Assembly: GCF_003255815.1 (NCBI RefSeq)
Contig: NC_037682.1
Coordinates: 49,129,131-49,193,130, forward strand
Direction of reading: 5' to 3'
DNA: 64,000 bases
Source of the DNA: Theropithecus gelada
Taxonomy: Eukaryota > Chordata > Mammalia > Primates > Cercopithecidae
Part shown: positions 1 to 12,759 of the stretch, in pieces
Position numbering within the stretch: the stretch's first letter is position 1
How the letters are laid out: every line of letters begins with the position of its first letter
The notes under the pieces: generated by a model
What the model was told of the DNA's origin: nothing
Database searches by the model: none
Seen by the model: only the letters and a program-made list of their open reading frames with translations
Translations under genes and position numbers: made by a program

Positions 1-174
1 AGTATACTGGGACTAGAAAACTTACAGTCCCTGGAATTTTTATTTATTGTGATGTGTAAAAATTCAGAATCTTTTTCCTTAAGGATTTTTGTTTTTGTTT
101 GAGTCAAACTATTTTTATGTGAAGTTTTCTTTAAAGAAAGTTAGCATTTGTTTCATAACTACCAAATACCAGGT

Positions 175-360
175 ATTTGCACATATATCAAATTAATCTT
201 TTGACAACAACTTTTCAAGGAAAATGTGTTGTCCCTAATTTTATAGATGGGTACATGGAGACTCAGAGAGTTAAGTAACTTCTCAAGTTCACAGATGTAG
301 TAAGTGAGATTTAAGTCCTTCCTCTAAACCTTTCCATTATACTGTACTTTTCCTTCTGGC
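175..360 (-). repeat. MIR SINE
   Basis: Reverse complement of the MIR core. The diagnostic run 'ttaagtaact' followed by 'agtaagtgagattt' matches the consensus around 'cacttactagctgtgtgacc'. Old and diverged. Confidence 0.8.
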
Positions 361-1839
361 AATCTATCCTCATAAGACTGGTAGCAAGTAGTTTTCCAGT
401 TCTAGGCACCATGGATGCAAATAAAGAATTACTTTTGAAGAAATCTAAAAAGCTGGTAGATTAGGCATGATACATGTAAAATTTTTCAGGGAACTACTCC
501 ATTTTGGGAAATTGTGAGGTGGAAGTGGTGGTTATATGAGAAGAAAGAACAGGACAAGATAAATAATGCAGGATTCTTTCCTATAACTAACACCATAGTT
601 TGGGAAAACTAGAAATTCTGTACCTTGGTAGGTGTGCAAATATGTACTTGGTAAAGAATCCCTTAGGTATGCAAGATAGCGGGTAGTCATACTTGTCTTT
701 TATAATGATAACTCAAACAATTCTGTGCAATGATTCATGGAAACAATTGGATTCTCATGTTCTCTTGGAGCTGTTTATAATTCCAGGAAATACAAGTGAG
801 AAATTTAAAGGACATAGCTATAAGAAAGGGAGGAGGTGGTGGAAGTACAGAGGGAGAAATACAAGATAGCAGCACTGTAGTTATTTGTGAAACCAGACTG
901 TTTGGTGTGTATAAAAAAATGTGGAAATTGGGTTGGTGGTAAAAACCTTTCTTCAGCTTTCACAGACAATTACAATTTATAAAAATTCATGTCCTTGTGT
1001 GAGAGACTTTTCTATTTCTTTTCCTCAGAAGTTAGGATATATGTAATGTTATATAGTAGTCATATTTTAAGAGGGTATCTAAATTACTCTGCATTCCCTG
1101 AAATCAACTCTAGACGAGTAGTGTGTTAAATACATATTGTTCAATCTCCTCATTTCGTTTTCTCTCAAGGCTGCTCTCAACACTGACTTTTGTAGTGAAA
1201 CAGCTCCAGTTGTATCTGATATAGCTGGTGTGGTTTCTCTGGCCAGAGATGGAAGGTAGAAATTTGATCTCATATTTCTCTGGGCCTTGAAATAAATGGA
1301 CAGTGACATTCTTATTTTATTTCATAATTGTCTATGTAAGAATATAATTAAATGTTGATCGTTTAGGCTAACCAGAAATAGCATGCTAGGAAAAGCATGG
1401 ATGGTTAACAACGAACAAATATTTGTTAGAAAATTACTGTGTAAAAACTACAGTGAACCTCCCAGCCTTGTGTGTCAGTAGCTTTAACTACTTCCTCAAC
1501 CAATTTTGTTGTCAAATTGCCCAGGATGAGAGTTAAATGGGTTGGTTAGAGAATTACCTGCTCTATGTTTCTCTCTCCTTTTTAAAGTTATTAACTAGTA
1601 ATTAAATATCTCAAACTCTAGAAGTAGACAGAAAAGAAAAAGATAGCAAATCCTTTTACTAAGCTCTGATTAAATGAGTATTTCGAATGTCTAACCAGAA
1701 TATTCAAAATAAAATTCTACAGGAATGGTATAAATTAGTAAAGAATAATTCAGATAATAATTGAAAATAATTAATAATTTATTTAATTTAGATTTCAGAC
1801 ACTTTTAATCCTAATAGCATCTGCCCTGGCATTAGACCA
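361..1839. other. Unique intronic DNA
   Basis: No recognisable repeat or SOX6 exon. It contains an 86 bp exon-like segment at 1170-1255. Otherwise I see nothing specific. Confidence 0.5.
1170..1255 (+). other. Candidate cryptic or alternative exon
   Basis: A long pyrimidine-rich acceptor (tcgttttctctcaag) precedes an open stretch and is followed by aag|gtagaa, a moderate donor. One frame is open for about 41 codons and reads NTDFCSETAPVVSDIAG, SLARDG. Spliced to the acceptor at 13098 it would stay in frame with the SOX6 ATG (adding Arg-Arg before Met1), but it has no in-frame ATG of its own. This could be chance. No transcript evidence is available here. Confidence 0.2.
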
Positions 1840-2068
1840 ACCTGAGATGAAATTTTGCCTTCTGTATTTACTAGGTATGACCTTAAGTAAGATTTCATTT
1901 TTTATTGTTTTAATAAACAGTTTTGTGCCTTGGCTTTCTTATCAGTAAACAGGGATAATGACATTATTTAACTTCTAGAGTTGCTCTGAGAACTAAATGA
2001 AATAATACATGTAGCAGTGCTCAGCACAGTGCCTGCCTGGTACTTTCTAAGCATCTTGTAAAAATTAT
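1840..2068 (+). repeat. MIR SINE
   Basis: Sense-orientation MIR: 'tttactaggtatgacctta', then 'tcagtaaacagggataatga' and 'gctcagcacagtgcctg' follow the consensus order through to the 3' part. Confidence 0.85.
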
Positions 2069-2095
2069 CTATGTATCTTTTCAACCATCTCTTCA

Positions 2096-2143
2096 ACATC
2101 CATCCATCCATCATCTGTCCATTGGTTCATCCATTTATCCATC
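2096..2143. repeat. Imperfect (CATC)n tract
   Basis: Short degenerate array of CATC/CCAT units following the MIR. A T run lies just after it at 2188-2200. Confidence 0.7.
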
Positions 2144-2384
2144 TTTTTTTATGTTTCTGGCAACATAAATTGATTATTTTGGGAGGCTTTTTTTTTTTTG
2201 CCAGGGAATATGCAGAACTTTTAAAATATGAGATGAATTTATTGTCCAGGATGTGTGCAAAGAGAAGACACCCCCAGAAAACCAGTTTATTTTAAGTCCT
2301 TTTTCATGGCTACTTTTTTCTGGTTGAAGATAATACCCTAAGTTTATTTCTGCCTATTAATGTAATAATATTTAAATAATTGGG

Positions 2385-3410
2385 AAATATTTACTGAGTG
2401 TTTTCTTTGCACAAAACGTTGTGCTAAGTATTGTGGGAATGTAGAGAAAGCTAGGATTTTGTTCTCACCCTTGAGAAGTTTGTAATGTGGTTGAGGTTAC
2501 TTAGAAAATATAATGATATTATACATTTTAAAAAGATTATGTGAGGTAATATCCATTAAGTGTTGAATGAGTGATATAAAAATATCTAATAAGATCTAAT
2601 CTCTGAGATCTTATTAGAGGTGTTTAGAAGAGGGGTAGATCATAGTTACCTTGAATAAGCTCAGTTGGTTTCCTAACAATAGGAAAGGAAAGTGAGGGAA
2701 ATAGGGAAAGACAGGAAGAGCAAAGGCTATGAGGCAACAATAAGTGAAGTTTGACTAGTGAAGATAAATTTATAAAGATTGGTTGCATCTGGATGGAAGG
2801 CCTCGAGTGCCAGGGTCAGGAGTTTGGACTTTATTTTGTCATTAGTGGGACAGTCACTGATGTTTTTTGATCAGGAGAGTGGCCTGATGAAGGGAGTAGC
2901 AGTAAGATCGATTTGGTGGAGGAGATACTAAAATAGAGAAAGTTTAGGGTCTGTTTTAAGAGTTTAGATATGAGATGTGAAAAAGCCCTGTGCTAAGATT
3001 ATAAGTATGGTAAGAGAAATGAGCATAAGAAACATTAAGAAATAGCTGATGGAGCTTCATGACGAGCTGGCATTGAGAAGCAAGGATAAACATTAGGAGG
3101 TCGATACAGTGTTCATGTTTTGAACCTTGATGATTCTGACAGTGGTACTCTTCTGGGTGTGGATGAATGAGGGGAGGTGTTGAGGAAAATAGTGATGAAT
3201 CTAGTTTTAAGATGTTTAATGTGAAATTGCAGAGCATATCTTGGTATAAATACTTCACAGTCATTTGAGGACTGTTGGATTTCTGGGAGATGAGAGAGTT
3301 TAGTGTTGGGAATATGGATATAATAATCTTAAGATGCTTGATAAAAAGAGTATAGAGAAAGAATAATGTTTAGATTGGCAGTATTAACATGGAGTGGTAT
3401 TTTCTGTGAT
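2385..3410 (-). repeat. L2 LINE relic
   Basis: Read on the minus strand this is an L2 3' end. On the plus strand it starts with 'tatttactgagtg...gtgctaagta' (antisense of the L2 tail), followed by GA-rich antisense of the L2 ORF2 C-terminal region ('ggcctgatgaagggagtagc'). It is heavily diverged and has no open frame. Confidence 0.75.
2586..2617. repeat. Perfect 12 bp inverted repeat
   Basis: The arms ctaataagatct (2586-2597) and agatcttattag (2606-2617) are perfect, with an 8 bp loop. It lies inside the L2 relic. It is probably a chance or local templated event; no function is inferred. Confidence 0.8.
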
Positions 3411-3489
3411 TATCTATTCACTTTAATTTAAAACAATAAGCTATTTGCCTATCTCTCCCTCTCTGCCTTTTCCTCCCTCTTTCCCATAG

Positions 3490-3600
3490 TATTGAATTGT
3501 CTACGATGTGTTGTGCACTGTGCTGGGCACTGGGGATCCAGCAATGAACAAGATGGATGAGCCCTGTCCTCATGAAATATACGGAGTAAACTTGTTTTTT
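3490..3600 (-). repeat. L2 LINE 3' end fragment
   Basis: Antisense of the L2 terminal region: 'gtgctgggcactggggatcc' followed by 'agcaatgaacaagatg'. This restarts the consensus, so it is a separate copy from the relic at 2385-3410. Confidence 0.8.
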
Positions 3601-3648
3601 AATTAAACAAAATATTTTAATGAGTTCTCTTTTTTTCCCATTTACCAT

Positions 3649-4430
3649 AAGCTTGTGCTATGCAAGCATTTATCTCCCAGAGTCTGAGAGACATTCTCTG
3701 ACAAGAAGTTTCCTTTTCTTCCTGTCGTTGATACTTTTTATTTTACTATATTGTAATAAATACTCTGTAGGAGTATAATTTCAGGAATTGATTAAATTAC
3801 CCATCATCAAAGTTTAGGAAATACTGATTGCAATCCCTTTGCCTGGGAGATTTTTATTGTGCTCAGCTTATAAGAAGTGTCTCTTGGAAAAAATTGTATT
3901 ATATTATTTGAAAGTTCTAAGAGCAAGGAAAAAGATGCTTTTCTAAAACTGTCTTATTTCTTACATCCAGACATTTCTGTTAATGATGTGAAGTTTATCT
4001 CAACTCAAAATAAAACGTGCAGCTGGAGATTGGACTTCCCTTTTCTCCTGTTTCTTGCTATCCTTGTTTTCCTTCTGATTTAGTCACCAATGTTCAACCA
4101 ATGTCTTCATCTCACTCTTTCCTCTATTCCTTTGTAATAAAATAGAGGAATAGAGAAAGAGGAACACAATGCAAGATTGAGGAACACCAGTTGAGACTGA
4201 TATCAGATGAAAGCATTTTTCTAAGGAAGGAGATAGTAGATTATCAATGTCTGGATTTGTATTCTAAGATTTAAGCTCAGGAGAGCCTATGCTCTTGATG
4301 ATCCTCAGTTCATTTCACTGTCACCCTGGTGTAGTTAGTGCCTCCCCCTTTTTTGCTAAACTGGTCCATTTTTGTGCTAAATGATCATAAATGATGTTAT
4401 TTAGAACAGAAGTATCTGTTCTAAAATTGG
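3649..4430. other. Unique intronic DNA
   Basis: No recognisable repeat family or exon. It contains the near-palindrome at 4115-4161. Confidence 0.5.
4115..4161. repeat. Imperfect inverted repeat (hairpin-forming)
   Basis: The left arm ctctttcctctattcc (4115-4130) pairs with ggaatagagaaagag (4147-4161) except for one unpaired base. The loop is 16 bp and AT-rich. Confidence 0.75.
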
Positions 4431-4440
4431 AATGGAATAT

Positions 4441-4609
4441 TAGGCATATCAGGCATTAGCTGTAGGAAATATTTCAAAATTGAAACAGTTAAAATGGAAA
4501 TATCAGGCATATCAGGCATTAGCTGTAAGAAATATTGGTAAAATGGTATATCAGGCACATGGTAAAAATAGAATGTCAGGCGTATCAGGCATTAGCTGTA
4601 GGAAATATT
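4441..4609. repeat. Three-copy minisatellite, unit about 63-73 bp
   Basis: The motif cattagctgta recurs at 4454, 4517 and 4590, each followed by a (g/a)gaaatatt block and preceded by atcaggc repeats. The third copy is longer and interrupted. The array ends at the Alu tail, and its last 17 bp reappear after the Alu as target-site duplication. Confidence 0.8.
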
Positions 4610-4740
4610 TTCTTGCTTGCTTTCTTTCTTCTTCTTCTTCTTCTTCTTCTTCTTCTTCTTTCTTTCTTCTTTTCTCCTCCTCCTCCTCCTCCTCCTTCTT
4701 CTTCTTTTCTTCTTCTTCCTCTTCTTCTTTTTTATTTTTA
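4610..4740. repeat. (TTC)n/(TCC)n microsatellite in an Alu tail
   Basis: A pure pyrimidine stretch of ttc and tcc units between the left target-site copy and the antisense Alu body. It is the expanded and mutated poly-A tail of the minus-strand Alu. Overlapping Leu/Ser/Phe and Glu/Lys frames through it are low-complexity artefacts. Confidence 0.85.
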
Positions 4741-5028
4741 TTTTTTTTGACAGAGCCTTGCTCTGTCACCCAGGCTGGAGTACAGTGGCACACTCTTGGC
4801 TTACTGCAACCTCCACCTCCCAGGTTCAAGCAATTCTCATGCCTCAGCTTCCTGCAGAGCTGGGATTACACGTGCGCAACACCATGACTAGCTAATTTTC
4901 ATATTTTTAGTAGAGACAGGATTTCACCATGTTGGCCAGGCTGGTCTCAAACCCCTGACCTCGCGTGATCCTCCTGCCTTTGCCTCCCAAAGTGCTGGGA
5001 TTACAGGCATGAGCCATTACACTCGGCC
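4741..5028 (-). mobile_element. Alu SINE with target-site duplication
   Basis: Full-length antisense Alu (tgacagagccttgctctgtc ... gagccattacactcggcc). The flanking 17 bp copies tagctgtaggaaatatt (4593-4609) and tagctgtaggacatatt (5029-5045) differ at one base, so the insertion was primed inside the minisatellite unit. Confidence 0.95.
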
Positions 5029-6260
5029 TAGCTGTAGGACATATTGTCTGATAGAAATGACATTATTGATGGAAAAAGCCCCTATATTTAGAGTATTTTG
5101 AGAATGATTAGAGATTTTGCTGTATTGGAAGGAATGATGTAAATTTGAATGTCTTAAATCTTGAGTTAGTTATGAAATAAAATCACTTTCCTAAGAGAGC
5201 TTTTAAAATGCAGTTTGTTTGGAGCATTATCTATATTAATTATATTCATTTTAATTTGTATCTTAGGAATCTTTGGAGTGTGGGAGAACCATGTCAAATT
5301 TTCAGTCCTTTAATACTAATTTAGCTTCAGGTTACTGAGATCACTTTGGTAGTCAGTCAATATGGTTACCAAATTTGGATGAGAATTCCAGATGCTGAGT
5401 GGCTCAAAAACAGTTGTGGATATGTGTCCTATGCTTTGTTATTTCTCTAAACTTGTGTAGAGACATTAAATCACTTTTGTGAGATGAATTTTCAACATCA
5501 AAAATAAACGCTACTTTAGAAGACAAAAATGAAGCGTAACTCATTTAGAAAATTAAGACAAAAGCTTTTGAGGTTGGATCCTGCCTGTCCTTTTCATCCT
5601 TCAGGAAGATTTCTAGGCTAGAAAGACATCTCTAAAAACAAAGTTTTTATAATGGAAAATGTGCTGACATACACTTTAATGATATAGTTTCAAATGGCAG
5701 TGATATAATTTGTAGGCCTTTGTGCTTGGAAATGTCTGGAAAGTTGTAGTGCTCTTATTAATATTTGTAGTCACTTTTTATGAATTAGTATTTCTTGTTT
5801 TTTATTTTTATTTAATTTAAGATGAATAAATCTTATTATTAAATAACATGAAGATTGCATCGCAGCCTTCAGGATTAAAATGCACTCCTTTTTTGGGGAA
5901 GCAGATAGATGTGTTTACTCTGTTGCGAGATTTAGATTTGATTTTTTGTTTTCTTCATGGTAATTATGTTTGCACTTTGCTGATCACTAGTTTTGCATTA
6001 TTACAATGGAAGGTGACAATTTGATTGTCTTCAATTGGAGAAACAAGTAATTTTATATTCACTAAGCTGTCAGGTAACACTAACTCACAGTACTAAGAGC
6101 TCCTGGCAATGCAGCTTGGCACCTATATTTAACTGCTTTGATGCTTGTGTAACCTCTGCTGAATCAGAAATACTTTGCTGGCTGGAAATGGTTTTCAGAC
6201 TTGTACAATGAGGTTTTCATTAAGTAGACAAACTGAAAATGGACTGCAAAGCCATGATTG

Positions 6261-6366
6261 TTTTTCTCCTCCCCTTCTATCTCCTCCCTTCTTTTTTCCC
6301 CTCCCCTTCCCCTCCCTCTCTACTCTCACTCCCTTCCTCCTTCCCTCTTCTTTCTCTTCTTATTGT
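6261..6366. repeat. Polypyrimidine tract
   Basis: About 105 bases of almost only C and T on the plus strand (tcctccccttctatctcc and onward). The strand asymmetry allows H-DNA-type structures. It is not followed by an exon. Confidence 0.85.
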
Positions 6367-9300
6367 CTCTCTGTGAATAGGAACCTGAAATTTATACCTT
6401 ATTTCATCACATGAAAGAGTGGACTTGGTAGATTGCCTTATTTAGCTAAAGGAGAACCTCAGAGATGAACTTCTTTATATAAATTTGTTCAGTGTTTGTG
6501 TGAATTTTTGTATTTTGAAACAATCTATATAGTATCAATATTCATTTTTCTCTTTTTTTCTGGAAATATTGAAGAGGGAAATTCAAGTTAAGAATGGAAA
6601 AGTATACAGTGACAGTTTCCTACACTTTGTCTCTGAGAAGTTATTGTTCTGGTTTATGATTTTTGTTCATATAATTGGATAAGATATCCTGTACTTGGGC
6701 TTCCATATTAATGGGCCAGTTTCAAGCTGACAGAGAGATGTCTGTTTATTCACTTAAAAAATTATAGTTCTCATTTTTTATGAAGAGGAGATTCAAAGTG
6801 AACTTACATAAATAAATTCATTCTGCTATTATTTTAGACAGCTTTCTTTCACTCCAGCCACACAGAGGTTTTTCATTGAGCTATAAAGTCATTGTGCTAG
6901 ATTAACATCCTCTAAGTTAGTGTATATTTATAGTAGCCATTGTTAGGTTTTACTCTTATTATTAAGTCACTGATTTTATTTATAAAATCTGGGCCTGGCT
7001 TTCCGAAGCAAATATTCCAAAATGTTACTGGCAGATAAACTATGAGAAAACCATACTATTTCTATCAAGCAAAACGTATAGATTGATGTTACATGAAGTC
7101 AAGTTGTTTTGATGCCAGAAGAAATCAGATACTCAGGGACACTTAATAATTATAGGTTTTCCATAGGCAGTCAGTCAGCAGGCCAGTCGCTAGGCTGGTT
7201 GCCTGTCTCTTCCAGCAGATACTAACCAATTAGACAGAGGTAGTTACGTGATGTAACATTATCAGGAGAAACAATTCATGAGTCAAAGCATTCCAAGACA
7301 TATGAGCTCTAGTCCAAAGAACAGTCTTAAGCTACATAAAGTGACAGCAATATTGTCAGCTAAATATAAACTCTAGAAACACAAACTTTGATGACTTAAG
7401 AAGAATCTGTTCCAGGTAGTTCTTGTTTTGTAAGAAGCTCAGAGAGCCTTTGAAGACAATTTTGGTGCTTTGCTGTGAAAAATTGGACCCTTAGAAAAGT
7501 CAAAATCCATTAATTTAAGCACTTTCTTAGACATACTTCAGGAGCTTCAAATGTATTTCATTTACCTCATCTACATTGATTTGACAACTAATTCAAATCT
7601 GTGAGTTTTCTTCTAATAGGTATTGTCCTCATGTGTTACCATATCTGTTCTGAAAGTGCTGCTACAAACTCTAGAAGATAGGTTTATAACTTTCTAAGGT
7701 AATTCTGAAAACAGTTACCTTCTTTTCGCCTGAATTTTCTTAATTACTTGTTAAACACATGGAAGAAAAAGAAATATCTGGCAGAAGCAGAGGGAAGTTT
7801 GGAGGTGGATTGGGGGAGAGTAGGTGGTAGTGTTGTATAAAGTAATACAAATAATTAGTAAGCACCCTCTGACTTTACTGGGATGAATCAAGGAATGTTT
7901 TAAAAGGTATGTCTTCATTTTAATATCTAGAATTAAGGTGTACCATGCCACCCTCCCTTCCCCAAGAGCCTTGAATGTGGAAATTAGATATATAAGAAGA
8001 GGGTTTTAAAATCATTCTTTGCCCTAAGCTGGGTGGACTGGTGTCCTTTGTAGAGGTTCCTGGGTATTGTGCTTTTTGGCAACTAAACATATCTGTTACT
8101 CATGTTCCTTAAAATGAGAGGCACTGTGTTATATTTTTGGAAAATTAGTTGTTTATTTCTCAGTATCAGCTCAAGTACAGCATTGTATTAACAGTGAATT
8201 ATCTGACAGAAATGAGTCTACCAGATAGCCTGGAGCTGAGCTGCAAAAATAAGTGTGAATGTTGGCCTGAAGTTTTAATTTTTTTAAATGAGTAGAACAA
8301 CTCTTAAAATGTTGCTTTATGTTAAAAACAGGACTTCTTTTGAATAAATGTAACACACCTGGAAAGTGAATGCCATTTGATAATAATCATAAAAATAATG
8401 GAAATATTTTCAAAAACCCAGTTAAATATATTGCTATGATGAATTCAGTGACTCTTTTTGATAATTATATAAGTTTCAAATGATAGTTTTGAAAGATGGA
8501 TACTTTTCAAGCTGTAATTTAAAAAATGTAATTTTGAGTGATTGTCTTATGAGAAAGTTTAAAAGTTTGAAGTTTGTTTAAAAATAATCCTGACTTTAAA
8601 CATATAAAAATAACTGTGTTTAAAGAATAATGTCAAATCAGAAAAGTTCTAGAAAATATGATATTCTGAGATAGAGGACTTAATGTACATGTATCCAGCA
8701 TTCTCATCATTTTATAAAGTCTTGGGCCAACTAATTTTGATTTATTGTTGCAGAACAGAAAATAAATTTACTGTCTGAGTAAGTTTGTAATAGCCCAAAC
8801 ATTCAGACTTTGTACTGGTGTTTTGGAGTAGAATAATCACCTTTCTAGAGGTGTTCCTACTGACTTCCTAGAGAACATTCTCAGTAAATGGAGGCTTTAT
8901 CTCCAGCAATCTCATTTCCCAAAGTCCTAAACCCGAGTTCTTCCCAGTGGCCTGGCATCCTGGGTTCACTTGATTGTTGGGCAGAGACATTTCAAACTCA
9001 GGGAACATATGATGGGAATTTAGTTTTATGTGTCCCAAAGATATTTACTTCTCTTTGAAGGTTTTACTTGATAATAGCTATGCCCCAGAAAACCATCTTG
9101 TTTAACCAATGTGATAAGTTGACAATGTAGTTTTTCTCTCTGATTATAATGTACTCTGTGTAGTCAATACACTGGTACCATGTGAGTGTAATTTCCTCTT
9201 TTATTTTATCTCCAATGCACTGTATTATAAATAAACAGTTAAAAAAAACACCAAACAAATCTGTTGCATCTCCTTTTAAGATTGTACCACTGTAGACACT

Positions 9301-9494
9301 TGTTCTAGTAAAGTAGAATTGGGCGCATTTGATTGCATTTAAATTTTTCATGCTTCAGCAGTTTGGCTGGGAGCACAGTAAAGAAAAATCCCATGAGCGA
9401 GGATAGTTTAGAATAATAGAACTTGATTTTGTGTATTATAGCGGCAACATTTGCGCTGCTTTAGTTAGGGTTGTGTCAGCACTTCCATTATAAA

Positions 9495-9510
9495 CCCCTG
9501 TTTTCAGGGG
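9495..9510. repeat. Small perfect hairpin
   Basis: cccctg tttt cagggg, a 6 bp GC stem with a T4 loop in AT-rich surroundings. Too small for a functional claim. Confidence 0.6.
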
Positions 9511-12500
9511 GTATAACTAGGGAGATTTTTTTTTAATACAAATTAAAAAAACAATTCATTTGAATGATTTTTAAGTTATAATAGTGCAAAAATAAAACAA
9601 AGTATAGTCACATCGAAATTGACCATTCCGCAAGGATTTTGATTTTCTTTTGCTTATTAGTTCTATAAGGCAGCAGCTAAAGTAAGGTGCTGTTTTAATA
9701 TGTTGGGGTTGAAAATTTTTGCAATGGAAAATTACTGACTGAGCATTAAAATAAATGTAAGCATTCCACGTGACACTTTAAAACACTGAAACGTGGGTAT
9801 ATTTGATTTATGAGTTTCTAAAGGATAGTAACTGTGGTACAGTGGTTATAGTAAAGGTATTACCAAAAGTCAAGTGTCGTTGAAGCTTCTAGAATACAGT
9901 TTGGTTGGTTGAGTAAAATGTTTTAAAGGGGAAAGCTAAAGTAAAGAAATGAATGAGATGTCATCAGGATTATTTAATAAAGTAATTATGCAGAAAATCA
10001 GTGAATCAGATCTAATAATCAGCAAATTTAAACTTTAATAAACTCTGCATTAAAAACAATTTGTGCACGTTTTATAGCAAAACTCAAAACCACCACCCAA
10101 AACAAAAATCAACAGTAAAACCAAATATAAAAAAAGATGTAAACAAAAAAACCCCAACAATTTTACCAAAAGGAAATGCTCAAGGAAATACCTTGCTAAA
10201 AACAAAACCCATCTTTTTCTCCACTAGCAATGCATTTAAGAACTATAATAAAGTAAAAACAAGAAATTATATGATTTGGAAAAGTATTTTTGGAACAAAA
10301 AATGTTAATTCCTTTGCTAAGGAAAGGGATTTCAAAATTGAGTGTGTTTTTCTTGATTGTTAACCATTGTTGTCCTACCTCCCCATCTCCTTTTCGTCTA
10401 ATGATAGTGTGAACTGAGGATGAACACTCAGATTTAATATTGCTTTTATTGGCAGCTTATGTTTTATTTGAAACCTTGATACACATATGTATTTGTAGGT
10501 GCAAAATAAAAGACAAATTGTGAGATGTTATAAATAGGTAGCATTCCTGAATGGTCACTGGAGGAATCACAAGAAGACTGTTGATGAATAGAGGTGAAGC
10601 CTTTCCTCACTAATTGTATTCAGCGTGTAATTTCTAAACTTCCCTCTGAGTTTTGATTTTCAATTAACACTCCCCATTTGAAGATAATTTTCTATTTAAT
10701 GTAATTGCAGGAAATAATTTATTGGCTGATTAAGACTGAGGACCCAGCCTTCCTTAAGAAAACATTCTAACAAACCATCCTTTAAACTCAACTCATAGAT
10801 TTAGTCTATTTTTACAGCTGCAGAGTTGTATTTAATTAGGATTGTGCACTATTGTTCACTGGTGAAGTTTATAGTTGAAATTATTCTTAAGAGACTGTTT
10901 TCATTTTGAGTTTTGTCATGATTAATTTATACTAAAGCAGCAATCATAGACATTGCTATTGGAAGGAGCCAATTCACTTTATAATAAGAAGATGTCTGTT
11001 GAGGGAACTAAAGTAACTGATTTTTGGATCATGACTTCCAACTGTATTTAACTATTTTAAAAAGCAGAAGTACATTCATTCTTTTGTTTTTAACATGAAT
11101 GATTATTGATATTGTCAGTATCTGAAACAGGAAATAACTCTTGTTTGTGGCAAGCTCTTGATAAACTTGCAGAACAGTTATAATTTGCCTGGTTTTAATA
11201 ATAGTAGTTATGGGGCCAGTAAAGTAAGCCATATAGTAATTCTAGAAGCATCCATTGGCTACCATTTTTCATAATCATGTATATGTTTGTTCATTTGTTA
11301 TTATTGGTATAAATTGGTCAAGAATATATCTGATTTATTGATATAGCACTCTTTAGAACATTTAATTCATTTCTTCTCAAAGAAATTATAGGCATTCTTT
11401 TGCATTCCCTTGCCCCCATTTTATTTTCTAGTATCAAATTTAATAGATACATTTTTTGTTATTTGTAGAATGATTATTATAAATTGGTATCAGCATTTTA
11501 ATATGTTTCAAAGCACTTCAAAAGCCTGTAATACTTTTATTTAGAACTGTGCATAATTAGATTAGCTGATCTTATATTAATTTTTTTCACTGTAGGATAC
11601 TAAATCTGAGCCCCCTCATTAATTGTGAGAAATTTAGCATTAGCTGTTAAATCCTATGTGAAACATGGGCTGCTACATAAAAACTACTGTTTAAATTGGA
11701 ATTAACTTAATTATTTTTCTTGCACTTGATATTTCCTTCACTGTAATATTCATGAAAGCATGTGACAGATTTGTAAATTTAACTGTTAATCTCAGATTTC
11801 TAGACCCTTTAATCAGTATTTATTTGTCTGCAGAAACAGTACTAGCAAGTTAATGATTTGCTAATTTGAAAAATGCTCATGTGGTTTCCTATGTTAACTG
11901 ATTTGTGTGTTTTTTTAAAAATGGTATGAAATCAATTAATGCTAAATAGCAATTAAGGTGGAGATTTTATTCCTTTCATTACACAGCAGTTTTAGAGCTA
12001 AAGATGTAATAAACTAAAAACGATGTAAAGTTTTAGAAAAAATGCTATATTCCCTCTTCTGTTAAGTTATAAACTTTCAGTGGTTTTATTTTCTAACCAT
12101 TTTGCCAAGAAATGCATCTTGATAAAATGATATTCTAAACATTTTGAAATTCTACTTAATAATCATGGTTTTCTGATTTCATATGAGGGTACAAAATGGA
12201 GACCTTGTCATGCAGAATGTAGTCGATATTTATTTGTGGGCACATAAATTAATGTTCAGTATTGTATTTGGAGGTTTTAAATATTATGCACAGTAGGCAT
12301 TTTACTATTTTCATGGTAAATGCTTTGAATCTTTAATGTACTTTCTAATACAAAATAGAGGTATAGCTATTTCAGATACTCAATTCAAATGCTACAAAAT
12401 TGTCCTAAAACTAATCTAACAGTATCAGCCACTCAATCAATATGTCACTTAAAAGTTAAGTTACAACAATTGACTCATTTTAAAGGTCTTTTAACAAGCT

Positions 12501-12759
12501 TTAGATGGCACTAAGTAGTGTTAGGCCCAGCCCTAATAATACAAAGTATAAACAAAGAAGTCAGGATCAGATTTGTTTAGGACTTTAATTATGAATTATT
12601 TACTCCCCTGATTATATTTTCCTACATATACTTCTTTTGCTCCTACATAAACCATAGGAGAAAGTTGGATATTTGTGCTTTCAAATCATCTTGCAAACTG
12701 ACTCATTTGCCAGTTCATTCATTCATTTTTTTCCATTGCTAACTATCACCCTAAATACT

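Larger units (their letters stand above)
5046..12759. other. Transposon-poor unique block upstream of the ATG exon
   Basis: In 7.7 kb I recognise no Alu, L1, LTR or MIR, only simple tracts: pyrimidine-rich at 6261-6366, A-rich near 10070-10260. The longest open frame (10061-10363, 100 codons) lies in the A-rich part and looks like chance. Several parts are rich in homeodomain-like and SOX-like words (for example 5985-6120), but no site can be proved here. Confidence 0.55.

Noticed and set aside
4480..4895. Four overlapping frames rich in Ser, Leu, Phe or Glu/Lys
   Set aside because: They are translations of the TTC/TCC tract and the Alu arm, i.e. low-complexity and repeat artefacts.
10061..10363. 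100-codon lysine-rich frame
   Set aside because: A-rich DNA gives long Lys/Asn frames by chance. No homology recognised, no splice or promoter context.
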